NCBI GenBank assembly: GCA_017163975.1 | Contig: JAFFSR010000242.1 | Location: forward strand, 3,869,001-3,933,000 | Direction: 5' to 3' | Source of the DNA: Anastatus disparis | Lineage: Eukaryota; Arthropoda; Insecta; Hymenoptera; Eupelmidae | DNA: 64,000 bases | Shown: positions 1-11,945 of the stretch, in pieces | Position numbering within the stretch: the stretch's first letter is position 1 | Layout of the letters: every line of letters starts with the position of its first letter | Program-made: the position numbers and the translations under genes | The notes under the pieces: model-generated | The model's database searches: none | What the model was told of the DNA's origin: nothing | The model's input: the letters and a program-made list of their open reading frames with translations, nothing else

Positions 1-3000
1 AATCCAAGTGTCAATAACATCAAGAAGAAAAGTAATGACCATACCGGTGCAATTGGCAATCTCGATACGACCTATATTTACATCAAAGTTCATTATGTGC
101 CATCAAGTTTTATAAGAATAATTCAATAGTTAAAATTTTCTTTCATAATGATTAGATTAATTATGACTGAAAAGATAAATTTACAGTTTTCAAAATTTTT
201 CACTTTTAACCAAAAAGTTTTAAAAATACTTCTACATCATACTTTCCTACTTTAGCATATAAAATGAATGACAGAGATATTTTTAAAAAATTTTCGAATA
301 AAGATTAATACTCCGGGAAACTGCAATGTCGGTAACTATGTATGAAACATATATTACATGAGAATTTCTACTTTTTAGCAACAACTTAAATTTCTTTTAT
401 ATTTAAACTTGTATTACAATAAAAATAAAAAAGTTTAATTTTTCTAAATATTAAAAAAAACATATAAATAATAAAAGTTTTACCTCTGGATAAACAATAA
501 AAGCAAGTCCAGCACCTTGATCAACGACCGATCCTACAGGTACATCAAGCTCATGGGCGAGAAATCCAATGACCGAAAATATGACCAAACCAGCAAAAAA
601 TGACGTGCCAATATTACTAACGGCAACGATCAATGAATCTTTGTAACAATTGTTTGTAAATTTATTGTAAGAGCTCAGTGTTATGAGGCCACCCCAAGAT
701 GGACTCAAGGCAAAAAATATTTGTACCGCCGCGTCACCCCAGACCTTAGCTGATGCCAAACGATGCCAATCTGGTGTCAAATAAAACAGTATACCTTCGG
801 CGGCGCCTGGTAAAAAAATCCCACGGAAAAACAAGGCAATCTGTAAATAAAAGATTTATTTTTATCAAAATAAATAAAATTATAATTATTTTTGCACCAT
901 TATTTTAATTAGCTTAAATTAAAAATTATTCAGAAATTTTTTTATTATACATGAATTTTTAATAAAATAATTATTTGAATTTAAAATAGTGTAGTTATTT
1001 GATTTTTAATCAGTAATTTATAAAGAATTTCATCTTAACATAATTGCTACTTGCAGATTTTGAGTTATTGATTTGAGTTTTTGGTTGCATGCAGGTAATC
1101 GTTTGAATTGCTGATTTTTAACTTTGCATAAGAGATTCAATTATGTTTCAAGGATTGATAAAAAAATCCTCTACTAATTAATAACCCAAATGATTAAAAA
1201 AAACAATTTTATAACTTTTCTAAACTGTATTAAAAGTAAAAGAGAAAAAGAAAATAATAATATTTAATACGTACCAATACAACGTAAGGAAAAAGAGCGG
1301 TAAAGTAAACGACTTTACCAGAGCTTTGTACACCTTTGCTTAGGCAAAGAAAAACAATGATCCATGCTAGGAATAAACATCCAGCCATTTTAGTGCTTAC
1401 AGTGCCAGTTTCTTCAATTCCATGACTTAGCCGTAATACGTGGTTACTGAAGAAAAAAAAACCAAGTTTAGTTAAAAAAAGTTTTTATATAAAATTTATA
1501 TGGCTAATATGAGTTAATATTGAACAAACTTAAAATATTCCTCAGCAGGAGGTTTACGCATGAGTATGTGAGACGTGACATTTGCCGCGGTTATATTATT
1601 TGCTTCTAATTGGGTAGAATTCATGCATTCCCTCATAAAATACGTCATGTTTTGGCTAACACAGGCTAGGGCAACCTCCGGCATGAAACATTCTTTTGTA
1701 CTCCATTCTTCTTCACACTTGCTCCATGGTAATTCACCGCTACCTATTTTTTTTATTCACAATAAATTTTAGAAAATCAATAAAACGTTATATTATGATT
1801 TCTATTTAGCTAAGACTTTATTTATTATTTTAATATTTTCAAGTGATAAATGAAGTTTCACTTAAATAGAATAAAATAATGTTTTTTTTTCAAAGATTAT
1901 TTTTTTATCATTATGATTGGTGTAAAATTTCAAGCATCTTTGGAGAAAATATAATAAAAGTATATTTTTATTATTATTAAAAATTAGCATAATTTTAAAA
2001 AATTAAAAATTTAAATTTCATAAATAAGATTTACAAATATTATATGCTTCGAAAGTTATATACACCGCAAGATCTAATGACGTAATATATATTTCTATGT
2101 TTATCTTTTCAACATTACATATATAGAATTTTAAATTTTACAAGGACTTTCGACCCCCCTTTTTTTCTAAAAAAGCTTACATTTTTATGCATCGATTCCT
2201 CTAGAAAAATATAACATAAAGATATTTTCTCATGTATAAATAATTAAATTATGAACAATGTTATTTTTTTATTCTTTTCACTTTTAATTTGAAATGAAAA
2301 AATAATTGCATGCATTATCGTGAAAAAAAAACGATGCCAAATGCTTTGGCGCAATGCTTTCTCATAGAGCTCATTGAGTTAGAGTAATTTTATTTTATTT
2401 TTTAAAATATGATTTCAACGTAAAAAACAATTTTTATTCAAGAAAAATTGAGGAGGGAAAGAATGAGAGTGAGTGTAAGAGGGTAAAAATGAGAATCAAT
2501 AGAAGGACAGAGAGGAAATGAGAAAGTAAGAAAAGAGTTAGTGAGAACGTTAAATCAGATTTCAAATGAGTAAGCAATATTTTATAAATCTACGTATAAA
2601 TTAAAAAAATTTTTAAATAATAATAAGGAAACGCATAATTTAATTAAAATAGAATAGAAAAAATATTGATACTTAACATACCTGTTACTGAGGCAATCAT
2701 GTAAAATAACGTCCACGCAATGATAAGATTGTAATACAGCATAACCACCGAACTGACCATCACCATACCATAACCAAGTCCCCTCAATAGTGGACAAAAT
2801 TCTTTATAAGCGGCTACTGGCCCTAAGCTCGCATACTGGCCTAGAAATTCAAAAATTTTTATGTAAACAAAAGTATATTAAACAATAAAATAGAAAAATT
2901 TTTATCTTAAATAGGATTAATGTTTTTAATTCATATTAATTAAATTATCATTAGCTTAGCAGAAGGTCAAGATCAACAAATTTATAAAAAATGCCGCATT

Positions 3001-6000
3001 GCCTACATTATAAGGCTGAAAATAGAATCACGATTCTACGATTCAAACAATAATGTTATAGGCTTGAAAAAAAATATTAAAATATGTATTTTTAAATCCA
3101 CTTATTAAATTAATCCAAACAATGAAATAACTTGATTTCATTCCACGCAACTTTATTATTAATTCAGGAATTTCGCGTTCTCGAATAATTATTAATATTA
3201 AGTAGCCCTGCATTTTACGTCTATTATGGAAATATGAAATGTAATTAAATGTTATCGTGATAACGCAAAAGTTTTTTTTTATCTTTATAATATAAAACAA
3301 TTTTGTTTTAATGTGGCTAACAAAGAGAGTGCATTGCATTTGGCTCTCGGATTTTATTTGGAGAATATTGAAACAACGTGTAGAATCATATTTCCACGCT
3401 TTTATATAAAATTTCAATAAAATATTAGGCAGAAACATAGCTTATGATGTAGTTATACATTTGAATTATTGAACTTTTTATTTTTTATTTTTTTTTATTA
3501 TTTATTTATTTATTTATTTTTATATTTATCAAATTAAGCTTTGTATATTTACAGTGTACAAATATAATAAATTTTATTCGAATCAATAATATAGATACTC
3601 ATTTTTTAACGTCATGATTTTGATTATATAATTAATAGTTATAATTAATAATTTTATGCAATAAAAAATATCCGAAATTTGGAAGGGAATCCGAGAGCCA
3701 AATTCAATGCACTCTCCTTGTAAGTAAAATTTTTTATTTTGGTAAAATTTAAGAATTTTTTAGCATGATTTTGTGACTTTACTTAAAAGTTTTGAAAAAA
3801 AACTGTACTTTAAAAATTCTAATTTTCATGATTCAAGTCATCGGTGTTATGAATATATGTAAAAAAAGTTTAGTTTCTTATCAGAGTAAAAAAGTAAAGT
3901 AACAAAAATAATATTTAAAATAACGAGAAAAAAAATCCTTCAGTTGAATGAAAAAGGATAGGTCGTAACTATTACAAGATTTAGATGCTATATAAATTTA
4001 CGATAAAATAGATAAGGAATTTTTATTGATTGATTTTTACAGTGTATTTAATAGTTTCTCTTTTGAAATTTATTTATCAGGATCATCTGTACATTTTTAT
4101 CCTCGAAAAGCGGATCAATATAGCGTTTACGAAAATTCCTGTTATGCATCGTTAAAAGTGTGTTAAACTTTAAAATACTTTGATAATAGAATTATATAAA
4201 ATTTTCATATGCTAATTATCACATAATCTTTAAATAAATTTTATAAAATTTTATTTATATTTTTAATTAATTAATTAATTTTTAAAGGTAGTATCTTTAA
4301 ATTGTAACTACGTAGATATAAAAAATGAACTTTAAAATAAGATAAACCAATGTTAAAACTTACCAAACGCCAATTCCATGAACATTAAAGGATGCCCGGT
4401 TAAGATGAGCATGATGGTAAAAGGAATAAGAAAGGCACCACCACCATTCGAATAGCAGAGGTATGGAAATCTCCAAACATTACCAAGACCAACACTATAA
4501 CCGAGCAACGATAATAAAAAATCAAATTTCCCAGTCCAATTGCCTCGTTCAGGATGATCCTCTTCGCCGGCTTGTAACGGCGCTTGACTATTTGCCACGC
4601 TGTATTTATCTTCATTCTGTAATTTTATTTCAAGATCAATAGCATCCTGCTAAAATTTTTATGTATTGTGGAAATAGTACTATTTCAACGTTTCAGTCAT
4701 ATTATTAATGACCCTTTTCAAGTAAATAAATACACTACATTTCATATTCATTGCGGTTTGGCCAGTCTATAAATATGTGTATTGACATTTGCAATAAAAT
4801 AGATAATGAATATACGCTAAATTTATATATGTATATATATATATATATATATTTTTCTTTTTAAAAATCATTTATTTTTATCTAATAACACATAGCTGAT
4901 TAAAATTTGTTTATAGCAACTTCAATGACAATAACTCATACCAAATTTAATTAATAAACTTTAATAATAGAAAAAAATTTTTAATAAAAGTTTTAAATAT
5001 TGCATAGTACATTAAAAGCAATACTCAATAAAGCGCATATTATTTTAAAAAAATATCGATATAGACTAAAAATTAAAATGTTCAATATAAAAAGATTTCC
5101 CAATAAACAGCAAATATTAATTCTAAGAATTTTACTTGGGTAAATAGTACCGTGCACCAGTTTTTTTTTTTTTTGATACATAAATATTTGAATAAAATTT
5201 TTATTAAAAATTGAAGATAAAAGTATAAATTTTTTGTTTCTACGATGATTTAATAATGTTTTGTTATTTCAATAAAAACATTTTAGAACTTTGTATTTTA
5301 TTTTTTATTATATAATTCCTTTTTGCTACTAATACTTTTGAAATATTAGAAAGTTTTGTTTAACATTTACAAAATATTAACGAGCACGCAAACCTAATTT
5401 ACAGATAATTTTAAGTTTTATGCAACTTTTTATCATCATGAACTTTCTTTAACTTATCGTTTTGATTTATAAAAACTTCGGTCTTTCACGATTATCTTTA
5501 GAAATTTCTATACAAGTTTATAAAGATTATTCGAAGCTATCAGAAATTCATATGAAAATTTGATTAATTTACCTTTTTTTTTGTAAAACAACGAGGAAAT
5601 TAACTTTTATCAAACAGATTTATGAAAAAGAAATATGTTGTGAAGTGTGATAGAAATGCGTTCAAACGATAAAAGTTATAGCAATATTTTCATAAATTTT
5701 CATGATTCATGTTTATACTCATAGTCCTGTCAAGATTAACTTTTTTCTTAACTTCCAAGTTTCTAGGGTTATTTTGATTTTTTTCATCATTCATGTTTAT
5801 ACTTATAGTCCTGTCAAGCTTTACTTTTATCTTAACTTCTACTATAACTTTCACGACAATCTTTAACTTTTCTTTTCTTTTGTTATTTTTAAAAAAATAT
5901 CAATTTACTGATTATTTTTTTTTAATAAAAAAACTTGTTAACAATAATTATGAAATAATAATTAATTATTTGTATTTAAATGAATAATTGTTTTAAGTGA

Positions 6001-6217
6001 ACATAAAACTTGCAAAAATAATTCTTCCAAATAGAAATAGCAATATACAACGAAAAACTAAAAATAATTAGCAAATAAAATAAAAGCTTTAATCTGTTAA
6101 ATATGAATAATTAATTTATACACTGCACGTGCATAAAAACGATTAAACGAATGAAATTTAATTATCATAATCAATAGGTGTAAATAATGAAAAATTCCTT
6201 ACTTTATTATTAACCAT
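1..6217 (-). CDS. SLC6 sodium/chloride-dependent neurotransmitter transporter, glycine-transporter-like (3' end beyond window)
   Basis: Plasma-membrane symporter of the SLC6 family that moves an amino acid or neurotransmitter with Na+ and Cl-. Seven coding exons join in phase on the minus strand: 6203-6217 (tentative, 5 codons, M-V-N-N-K then GTAAGG), 4364-4616, 2682-2840, 1530-1743, 1275-1446, 484-840 and 1-71 (cut by the window edge). About 413 residues are visible of a usual 600 or more, reaching TM8. TM1 carries the family signature [20 protein letters not shown]; the second exon ends in the motif completed as ELAFGQY across the splice. The large extracellular loop 2 (exon 1530-1743) has paired cysteines and several N-x-S/T sites (NMT, NST, NIT, NVT), as expected. 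TM7 lies in the [13 protein letters not shown]...GFLA segment, followed by AFIVYPE at a splice junction. Glycine-transporter-like is my best guess from overall resemblance; a proline- or GABA-type member is not excluded. The family call is firm; the first exon is uncertain. Confidence 0.9.
3315..3724. mobile_element. Inverted-repeat element in SLC6 intron (possible MITE)
   Basis: Two arms of about 38 bp, 3315-3353 and 3688-3724, are inverted copies with only a few mismatches; both contain GAGAGTGCATTG and TTTGGCTCTCGGATT on one strand. They enclose about 330 bp of AT-rich DNA with no convincing ORF. This is the layout of a small non-autonomous DNA transposon, but no clean target-site duplication is visible, so a simple inverted duplication remains possible. 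Confidence 0.5.
3497..3520. repeat. TTTA microsatellite
   Basis: Tandem TTTA units inside the second coding intron of the SLC6 gene. Seen directly. Confidence 0.8.
4824..4853. repeat. AT dinucleotide microsatellite
   Basis: Nearly pure (AT)n run in the first intron of the SLC6 gene. Seen directly. Confidence 0.85.
5705..5842. repeat. 84-bp period imperfect direct repeat
   Basis: A segment containing ATTCATGTTTATACT and ATAGTCCTGTCAAG occurs at about 5705-5757 and again at 5789-5842. The conserved part is about 54 bp and the period 84 bp. It lies in the SLC6 first intron; no coding meaning seen. Confidence 0.75.
6047..6120. repeat. 74-bp dispersed repeat, copy 1
   Basis: Matches 8126-8199 in the same orientation with only a handful of mismatches. 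Both copies start ACAACGAAAAACTA and include AAATAAAATAAAAGCTTTAA. The copies are about 2.08 kb apart, so this is a segmental or transposon-derived duplication rather than a local tandem repeat. Confidence 0.75.
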
Positions 6218-6442
6218 GATAAAGCATAATCGGTAAAATACTTTAAAAGCTTCTGGACGACTAGACACATATAACACAACTAATGTGTCTTAAGATTTTT
6301 CTCTCTTTTTTGCCGCTCACCCTTACAAAAAGGTCTGCGCTCCTAAACACAGAACCGTCGCACTACGTCTCTTTGTATAGAAGCTGCGCTCTAAAAGTTT
6401 TTCCGTGATAAACAAGTGGATACTCTTGCCCTCTCTCACAAC

Positions 6443-6821
6443 ACGTGGCCTTTCTAATGCCTTCCGAAGTTAATGAACACGAAAATCAAAACGACTTCCT
6501 AATCTTTAAATCTAATGTAATTAAAATTAACTGAAGATTGTCTCAGATCACATATAATTATCGCTCGAAGCGAAGCCGAACTTGACTCTGAGGCTTTGTT
6601 TTTCACTGGCCACAGGTTGTATGATATTTTTGTTGAAGCTCAGAAAAATTAAGAATACAAATTAAAAATACTGTTAATACCTCCCGACGTCAATCAACAC
6701 GAAAACAAAAATAATTCCCAAAATTAAATAACCAATGTAATGCTGTAATTTTCCCTTTTACCAGACGTGACCTTTGTAATGCCTTCCGACGTTGATCAAC
6801 ACGAAAATCAAAATAACTTCG
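6443..6821. repeat. Three degenerate copies of a ~45-58 bp motif
   Basis: Copies at 6443-6500, about 6673-6718 and 6765-6821, all in the same orientation. The shared core is (T/C)CCGA-GT-AAT-AACACGAAAA followed by CAAAA. Copies 1 and 3 also share the upstream stretch ACGTG(G/A)CCTTT-TAATGCCTTCCGA. Spacing is uneven (about 230 and 92 bp). The block sits just upstream of the proposed SLC6 first exon, so repeated regulatory sites and repeat decay are both possible. Confidence 0.65.
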
Positions 6822-8125
6822 TTATTTTTGCAGTAATTATGCTGCAAAATGCATGAATGTCATAAATAATCTTATAAATATTAACTTCTTAATTTTTTAT
6901 TTATCCGTTATTAATTTTTAGAAATGACTGCTCAACAATTGTTAAGATATTATTGTGCCTATGTCAGCTTCAATATGACTAGCAGCTTCAAAGATATAAT
7001 CTGTCTAATCGATAATAATTAGAAAAGAGGAAAAAGCTCTTACTCTGCCCTATCTTTTTTTTTTGTCGTTTCTCTTTTAGTTGTGCTTAATGTATATGTA
7101 TACATAGAAAAATAATAATAAGAAAAGCTTATCACATGATGTTACTGTTGAAATGGAGGTGAAAAAAAAGATATGGTTCAATATCAACGGTCAAGTTCAC
7201 GTGGATTGTTTGCGCAGTAAGTAGATACTACCAGATTGTTCAGACAATGTTTGCATTTTGTGTATTGGAAAATTTTAAATTGTACAATGTTACACTTATA
7301 GATTATAAGTTATTTTATTTTCAGAATGTGAAAATTTTATTTATTTTTTAGAAATTAATATGTCAATGGAAAATTCTAAATATTATGAATGTGATTATGA
7401 CATAAAGTTTGAAATTAATGAAATTTTGTTAAGTGAAAAAATAAATTTAACGTTACGCGCATCACCGATTTACTCGAAGCGTATTAATTTATAGAAAACT
7501 TAATGCAATACTGCACATAGAAAAATTCGAAAAATTTTTTAATTAACTATTCAATAACGTATTTCTTTATTATTTTTAATTGATCTAATAAAAATGCATA
7601 TATTCAATAACAAAGTTTTCGTTTATGATTCAAGTGTTAATTTGAGAAATAATCATCACAACAGAAATAAAAAGTATTGTCGATTATATATTAAAGTAAG
7701 TTCAAGGTTTTGCTCTTGGCTTGTAGTCGATATATATATATTGAAATGTATATTAGATTCAGATGATTTAAGAAAATTTATATCGTAAAAATTATTATAT
7801 GACCTCGTAACCGCAGAAAATACTTGATATTTGTATAAAAATTATTATTTATATAGTTTAAATTGTTACATATATAGTAAACGTTCAATATACATGAAGG
7901 AAATTTTTATCTTTTATATTGATTTTCATCACATAAACAGTAATTTTCATAGAAAACCAAGTATGTCATATGATCACGACATAATATAGTGATTTTCCTT
8001 GTGGAATAATTTTCGTTCTTATAAGATATTGTCTAATTAAACTTCAATGTTTCATTATAATTAGCGCGCTAAGTCACGAAACGGAAAGGATTGAAGAAAT
8101 CATTCTTTAAAATAAAAATACCAAA

Positions 8126-8199
8126 ACAACGAAAAACTAATAATAATCAGCAAATAAAATAAAAGCTTTAATTTATTAAATATGAATAATTAATTTATG
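8126..8199. repeat. 74-bp dispersed repeat, copy 2
   Basis: Second copy of the repeat at 6047-6120, same orientation. No ORF lies in it. The intervening 2 kb is AT-rich and shows no clear mobile-element gene. Confidence 0.75.
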
Positions 8200-9386
8200 A
8201 AAACAGACTTTGAAGTTTCGTACTATTAATTTTAAAATTCCATTAAGATTGCATTAAAAAAAGAAAGCTTGACAACATCCCTATTAGATTTTCAAAAGCC
8301 CTTTAATCCCCTCCGTTAGCTTGTCCCAAATTAAAAAATCAAAAGATCAAGTGCTCTTTATGATAATATTAATCTTTTTTTAATACGTATCTCATAACTT
8401 TTTTTTTTTAAATAATCCGAGTATCAAAAATGAGAAAAATAAGAGGAAATTTAAGATTTCCTTATAGGGTGCTACTTAAATGAATCAGCCATGACCGTAG
8501 ACGCGCATCATATCCTTCGCTTGCTTACTTAGCTTCCTCGCTTGCCTCGCTATTCATTCGCTTCTCAAAAAATCGATGTGTCCCTCCCTCTTACTCGCTC
8601 GCTTTCTCTATCTCCATCTCTCTTATCCTCCCTTTTTCTCTCGCTCGCTTTCTTTCTCCCCCAATTCTCGTCATGTACCATCAAGGATCCGGCGACTATA
8701 TCGCTTAAGTTTTTCCTTTTCGTAAACAAAAATTTAAAAATAAAACGAAAACTAATCCTTGAAATTGAGTTTAAAAAAAAATTAATCATGCTAGATATAA
8801 TAAATCGAAAATTTAAAGCATCCGAATACTTTTTACTTCTTCTATTTTTAAAACTCTACGTTCAATAGAAAGATACTTATGTAACAGAAAAAAAATTTTC
8901 CTCACACTTACGTCCCAACAGTCCAAGTAAGGACGTATTCTTGGCGACGAATCTTCCATCCTTAACTCTCTTCTATTTTTTTATCCTTTGCAAACTTTTG
9001 AATATTCTTCTTCTTTTTTTTCTAGATCCTTATCAATTGATTCTTCTTCTCTTCATGTCTACGTCAGCCTTTATCAGCAACAACGAAATTGAAAAATATT
9101 TCAACGAATTGGATAATTTTCTGTTATTCAAAAGCTTCGAATCGCCGTATTCACCGCACATACTTTGCACGATACACTTTTTTTGCGACACTTTTTTATT
9201 TATTTATTTATTTTTTTATGTAATCACTTTATAGAGAAAAAAATAAAACACGACAAAAGATGATCATAATTAAAGGAAGAAAATAGAAAAAATGAAAAAT
9301 GTATCATTAGGATGTTAGTAACCGGCAGTACTTTTGTCGCACGGCTAGTTGACCTTGGCTTTTCCGACAACTGCAACTGCGCTCGA

Positions 9387-9423
9387 GGCTGCTGCTGCGC
9401 TGTTGTTGCTGCTGCTGCTGCTT
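9387..9423. repeat. CTG/GTT trinucleotide repeat
   Basis: Run of CTG units interrupted by CGC and GTTGTT. Seen directly; no convincing coding frame uses it. Confidence 0.7.
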
Positions 9424-10189
9424 GCGCTGATACGAAGGCACTTGTTCCATTCGTGGATATAAGGGTACGGCTGGTTATGTTTTATCCTGCTGACCTTGAA
9501 TCACACACAACGTGCGCACACTCGCCAACTTCTACACTCGTACACACAGATACACGCGCATACATAAGCGTGCATTTCTATCTACGACACAACTATAAGG
9601 CTTGCTCTTTTTTCTTCTTTTTTTTTTCTTCAATGCTTATATATTTGCAACGAGCTAATACATGTAGATTAGTGAATTTCGAAGCTTAACTTATAATTGA
9701 TTTAATTGAAAAAAATATATTTTTCAAACTTTCTTTTTTCTCTTAATTTTTAACGAAATGATTATATATAGATATAGATTGAATAAAATAATACTTGATT
9801 GCCTATAACGTTGCCGAATATATAAGAGCGTTAACAAGCAACTTATCGTAGCAGCGGCAAGTAAAGAATGAGAATCGAATATAGCAGCGGAGAGAAGAGA
9901 GCGGAAAAATGTGCTTAGAGAGCTTGCACCACCGACCGCCACCACTGCTCTCTCTCCCTCTATCTATCCTTTTCTCTCAGTCTCTCTCTCTTGCTTCGGC
10001 GAAAGTTCCCGGCCAGCCAGCTGCCGCCTCTCTACTTTAACTCTAACTATACATGTCTGTACACGACTATATACATATATGAACGTTTGGGAGGAAGTGG
10101 AAAAGCTAAAAGCACGCGCGTGTGCTTGTGTTCGATCGATATTACTGCTCCTGCTGAAACCTTGCACCCTTTTCACCCATCCTTCACTC

Positions 10190-10266
10190 CCTCTCTCTCT
10201 CTCTCTCTCTCTCTTTATCTCTCGTTCTCTCTCTTTATCTCTCGTTCTCTCTCTCGTTCTCTCTTT
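10190..10266. repeat. CT-rich microsatellite
   Basis: A pure (CT)n run followed by repeated TTTATCTCTCGTTCTCTCTC units. Seen directly. Confidence 0.85.
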
Positions 10267-11910
10267 CGGCTTTGGCGCGAGCACGCGAAAGCTTTTTGCC
10301 TCCCACGGGCTGGAAAGAAAAGGAAAAGCTAAATCCACTCCCCCCCACCAGTTTTCGCGGAGGCCAACTAATACCATCTAACTTTCGCTATTCCCTAAAA
10401 AAAAAAGAGAGAAAAAAAACATACTGCCTCCGAGTCCCTTTGTGCATCTGTGTGTAAGAGTGTGTTTCATGCGCGTGTGCAAGCTTGTGTCTATGTATAC
10501 GCGGACAAGTGGGTCTGTGTGTTTGTGTGTTAAAGCAACGAGAGATATAAACGAGAGAAAAAGAGATGGCCGAGTCGAACGGAGAGATTTATGCCTCGTT
10601 CAGCCGCAAAACTAACGACGCATTCTTTTATTTCCTCGTGCTTTATCCCCTTATCTTGATTCCCTTATGCATATAAATCTTTATTCCTGTATTCGGGTGT
10701 ATGGGTGTGTGTATGGGAACATTTAAACTAATATCTTCATTGGTTGTATGTGTGAAAAGTATCTGTAAATAGGACTGTCTAAAAAATTGCTACAAACATC
10801 CTTGCCGACGTCCCGATATTAGAATTTCAAATTGCAGCGTCAATTTATTTTTTCTTTTTCTCCCCTTGGTTTTTTCCTCAAGTTTTTCTTTGATCTTAAA
10901 CGAGAAAACGTTTTTCTTTTGCTGCTGAATCACTTTTTTTCTTAAATGTAATGAGACCGAGAGACAATGGATGAAAAGACCTTTTTTTTTTTCAATTTTT
11001 TTTTTCTGAAACTCTTCGTCATATTTGTATTTATTGATGAATGAATGTAGATTGAAAGGGAAAGTATTTTGTAAATGGGTATGAAATTCATTGAAAAGTA
11101 CAATTGCGGAGTAATGAATGAATCGTAAAGTTATATTACTCATTGTAATGAAGGAATTAAAAATACAGTAGAAATGTAATAATTTAAACTTTACCGGAAT
11201 ATTCAAATGTGCAAAATAATGAATGATGTATCTACTGAAAATATAATGATTATTGTTTAGAAATTAGAAAAATAAAAATTAGCTCTATTATTAGATTTAT
11301 TAGAAATTTTCAAAATATAAAAGATAAAAAAAAGAATTGAGTTCAGTTTTTTAAAAAAAGAATTAAAATAAAAAGAAAGGTAAAGAAATTCAATAGGGTT
11401 TATAGAAAAATTAAAATCTTACTGTAAAATTATCATTTGAGTATAAATAAACTCTTTTACAAAGTACAAAAATATATTTTATTCAAGAAAAATGTTAAGA
11501 ATTCCTCTTATCGAATTTAATAAACAGTAAAAATGATCAGCGATCAAATTTTTCTATTAGCCCATTGTCTATTATCCAAAAAAGGCCCTAATATCGAATA
11601 TATTAAAAACAAAAAGAAAAAAAAAAGAACAAAGCTATCCTATCAATCTATTACTTGATCAGCAATTACTCTGTTCTAAAGCATCTCTAAAATCCATATC
11701 GCTTCGCGTACCAGAGACAAAAGAGTTAACGAGCCCCTCTTCTTTTTTTTTTTTAAACTCTCGCTCACATTAAAAGTCAAGAGGTAGTAAAGACTAGCTA
11801 TCCAAAAAGTTACACATGCATGCGCTTAAAAAATAAAAGGAAGAGAAAGAGAGAAAACGTGTAGCATCGATCAGACTCTTGTCGTCGTGTGTGCGCGCGT
11901 GTATATGTGC

Positions 11911-11912
<2 letters not shown>

Positions 11913-11942
<30 letters not shown>
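11913..11942. repeat. GA microsatellite
   Basis: Uninterrupted (GA)n run directly following a short GT/GC-rich stretch. Seen directly. Confidence 0.9.

Positions 11943-11945
<3 letters not shown>

Larger units (their letters stand above)
6218..8540. other. AT-rich intergenic DNA upstream of SLC6
   Basis: Apart from the repeats listed at 6443-6821 and 8126-8199, I see only AT-rich DNA with short chance ORFs. The SLC6 promoter and 5' UTR should lie in or beyond this stretch but I cannot place a start site. Confidence 0.5.
8541..10760. promoter_or_regulatory. CT-rich / CpG-containing intergenic island, promoter-like
   Basis: Composition shifts from AT-rich to CT-rich at 8541-8680, with CTG/GTT triplets at 9387-9423 and a GC-richer, CpG-containing block at about 9830-10700 including a CT microsatellite. 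Overlapping ORFs on both strands (for example 9911-10381 plus and 9964-10377 minus) are low-complexity Leu/Ser or Arg/Glu runs produced by the repeats and are not genes. In insect genomes such islands often mark promoters, 5' UTR exons or enhancers; this is inference. The nearest candidate target is the minus-strand SLC6 gene. Confidence 0.3.

Noticed and set aside
3043..3438. 131-aa minus ORF in SLC6 intron
   Set aside because: Crosses the inverted-repeat arm and lies between SLC6 exons whose phases join without it.
4400..4615. ATG-started 71-aa minus ORF overlapping the SLC6 TM1 exon
   Set aside because: Out-of-frame shadow; the other frame encodes the conserved SLC6 TM1 region.
9911..10381. 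Long overlapping ORFs on both strands (156 aa plus, 137 aa minus)
   Set aside because: Translations are low-complexity Leu/Ser or Arg/Glu runs from the CT microsatellite; open frames on both strands are what such repeats produce.
10790..11206. 138-aa minus ORF
   Set aside because: Lys/Phe-rich frame in AT-rich DNA, no domain, and no splice or promoter context.
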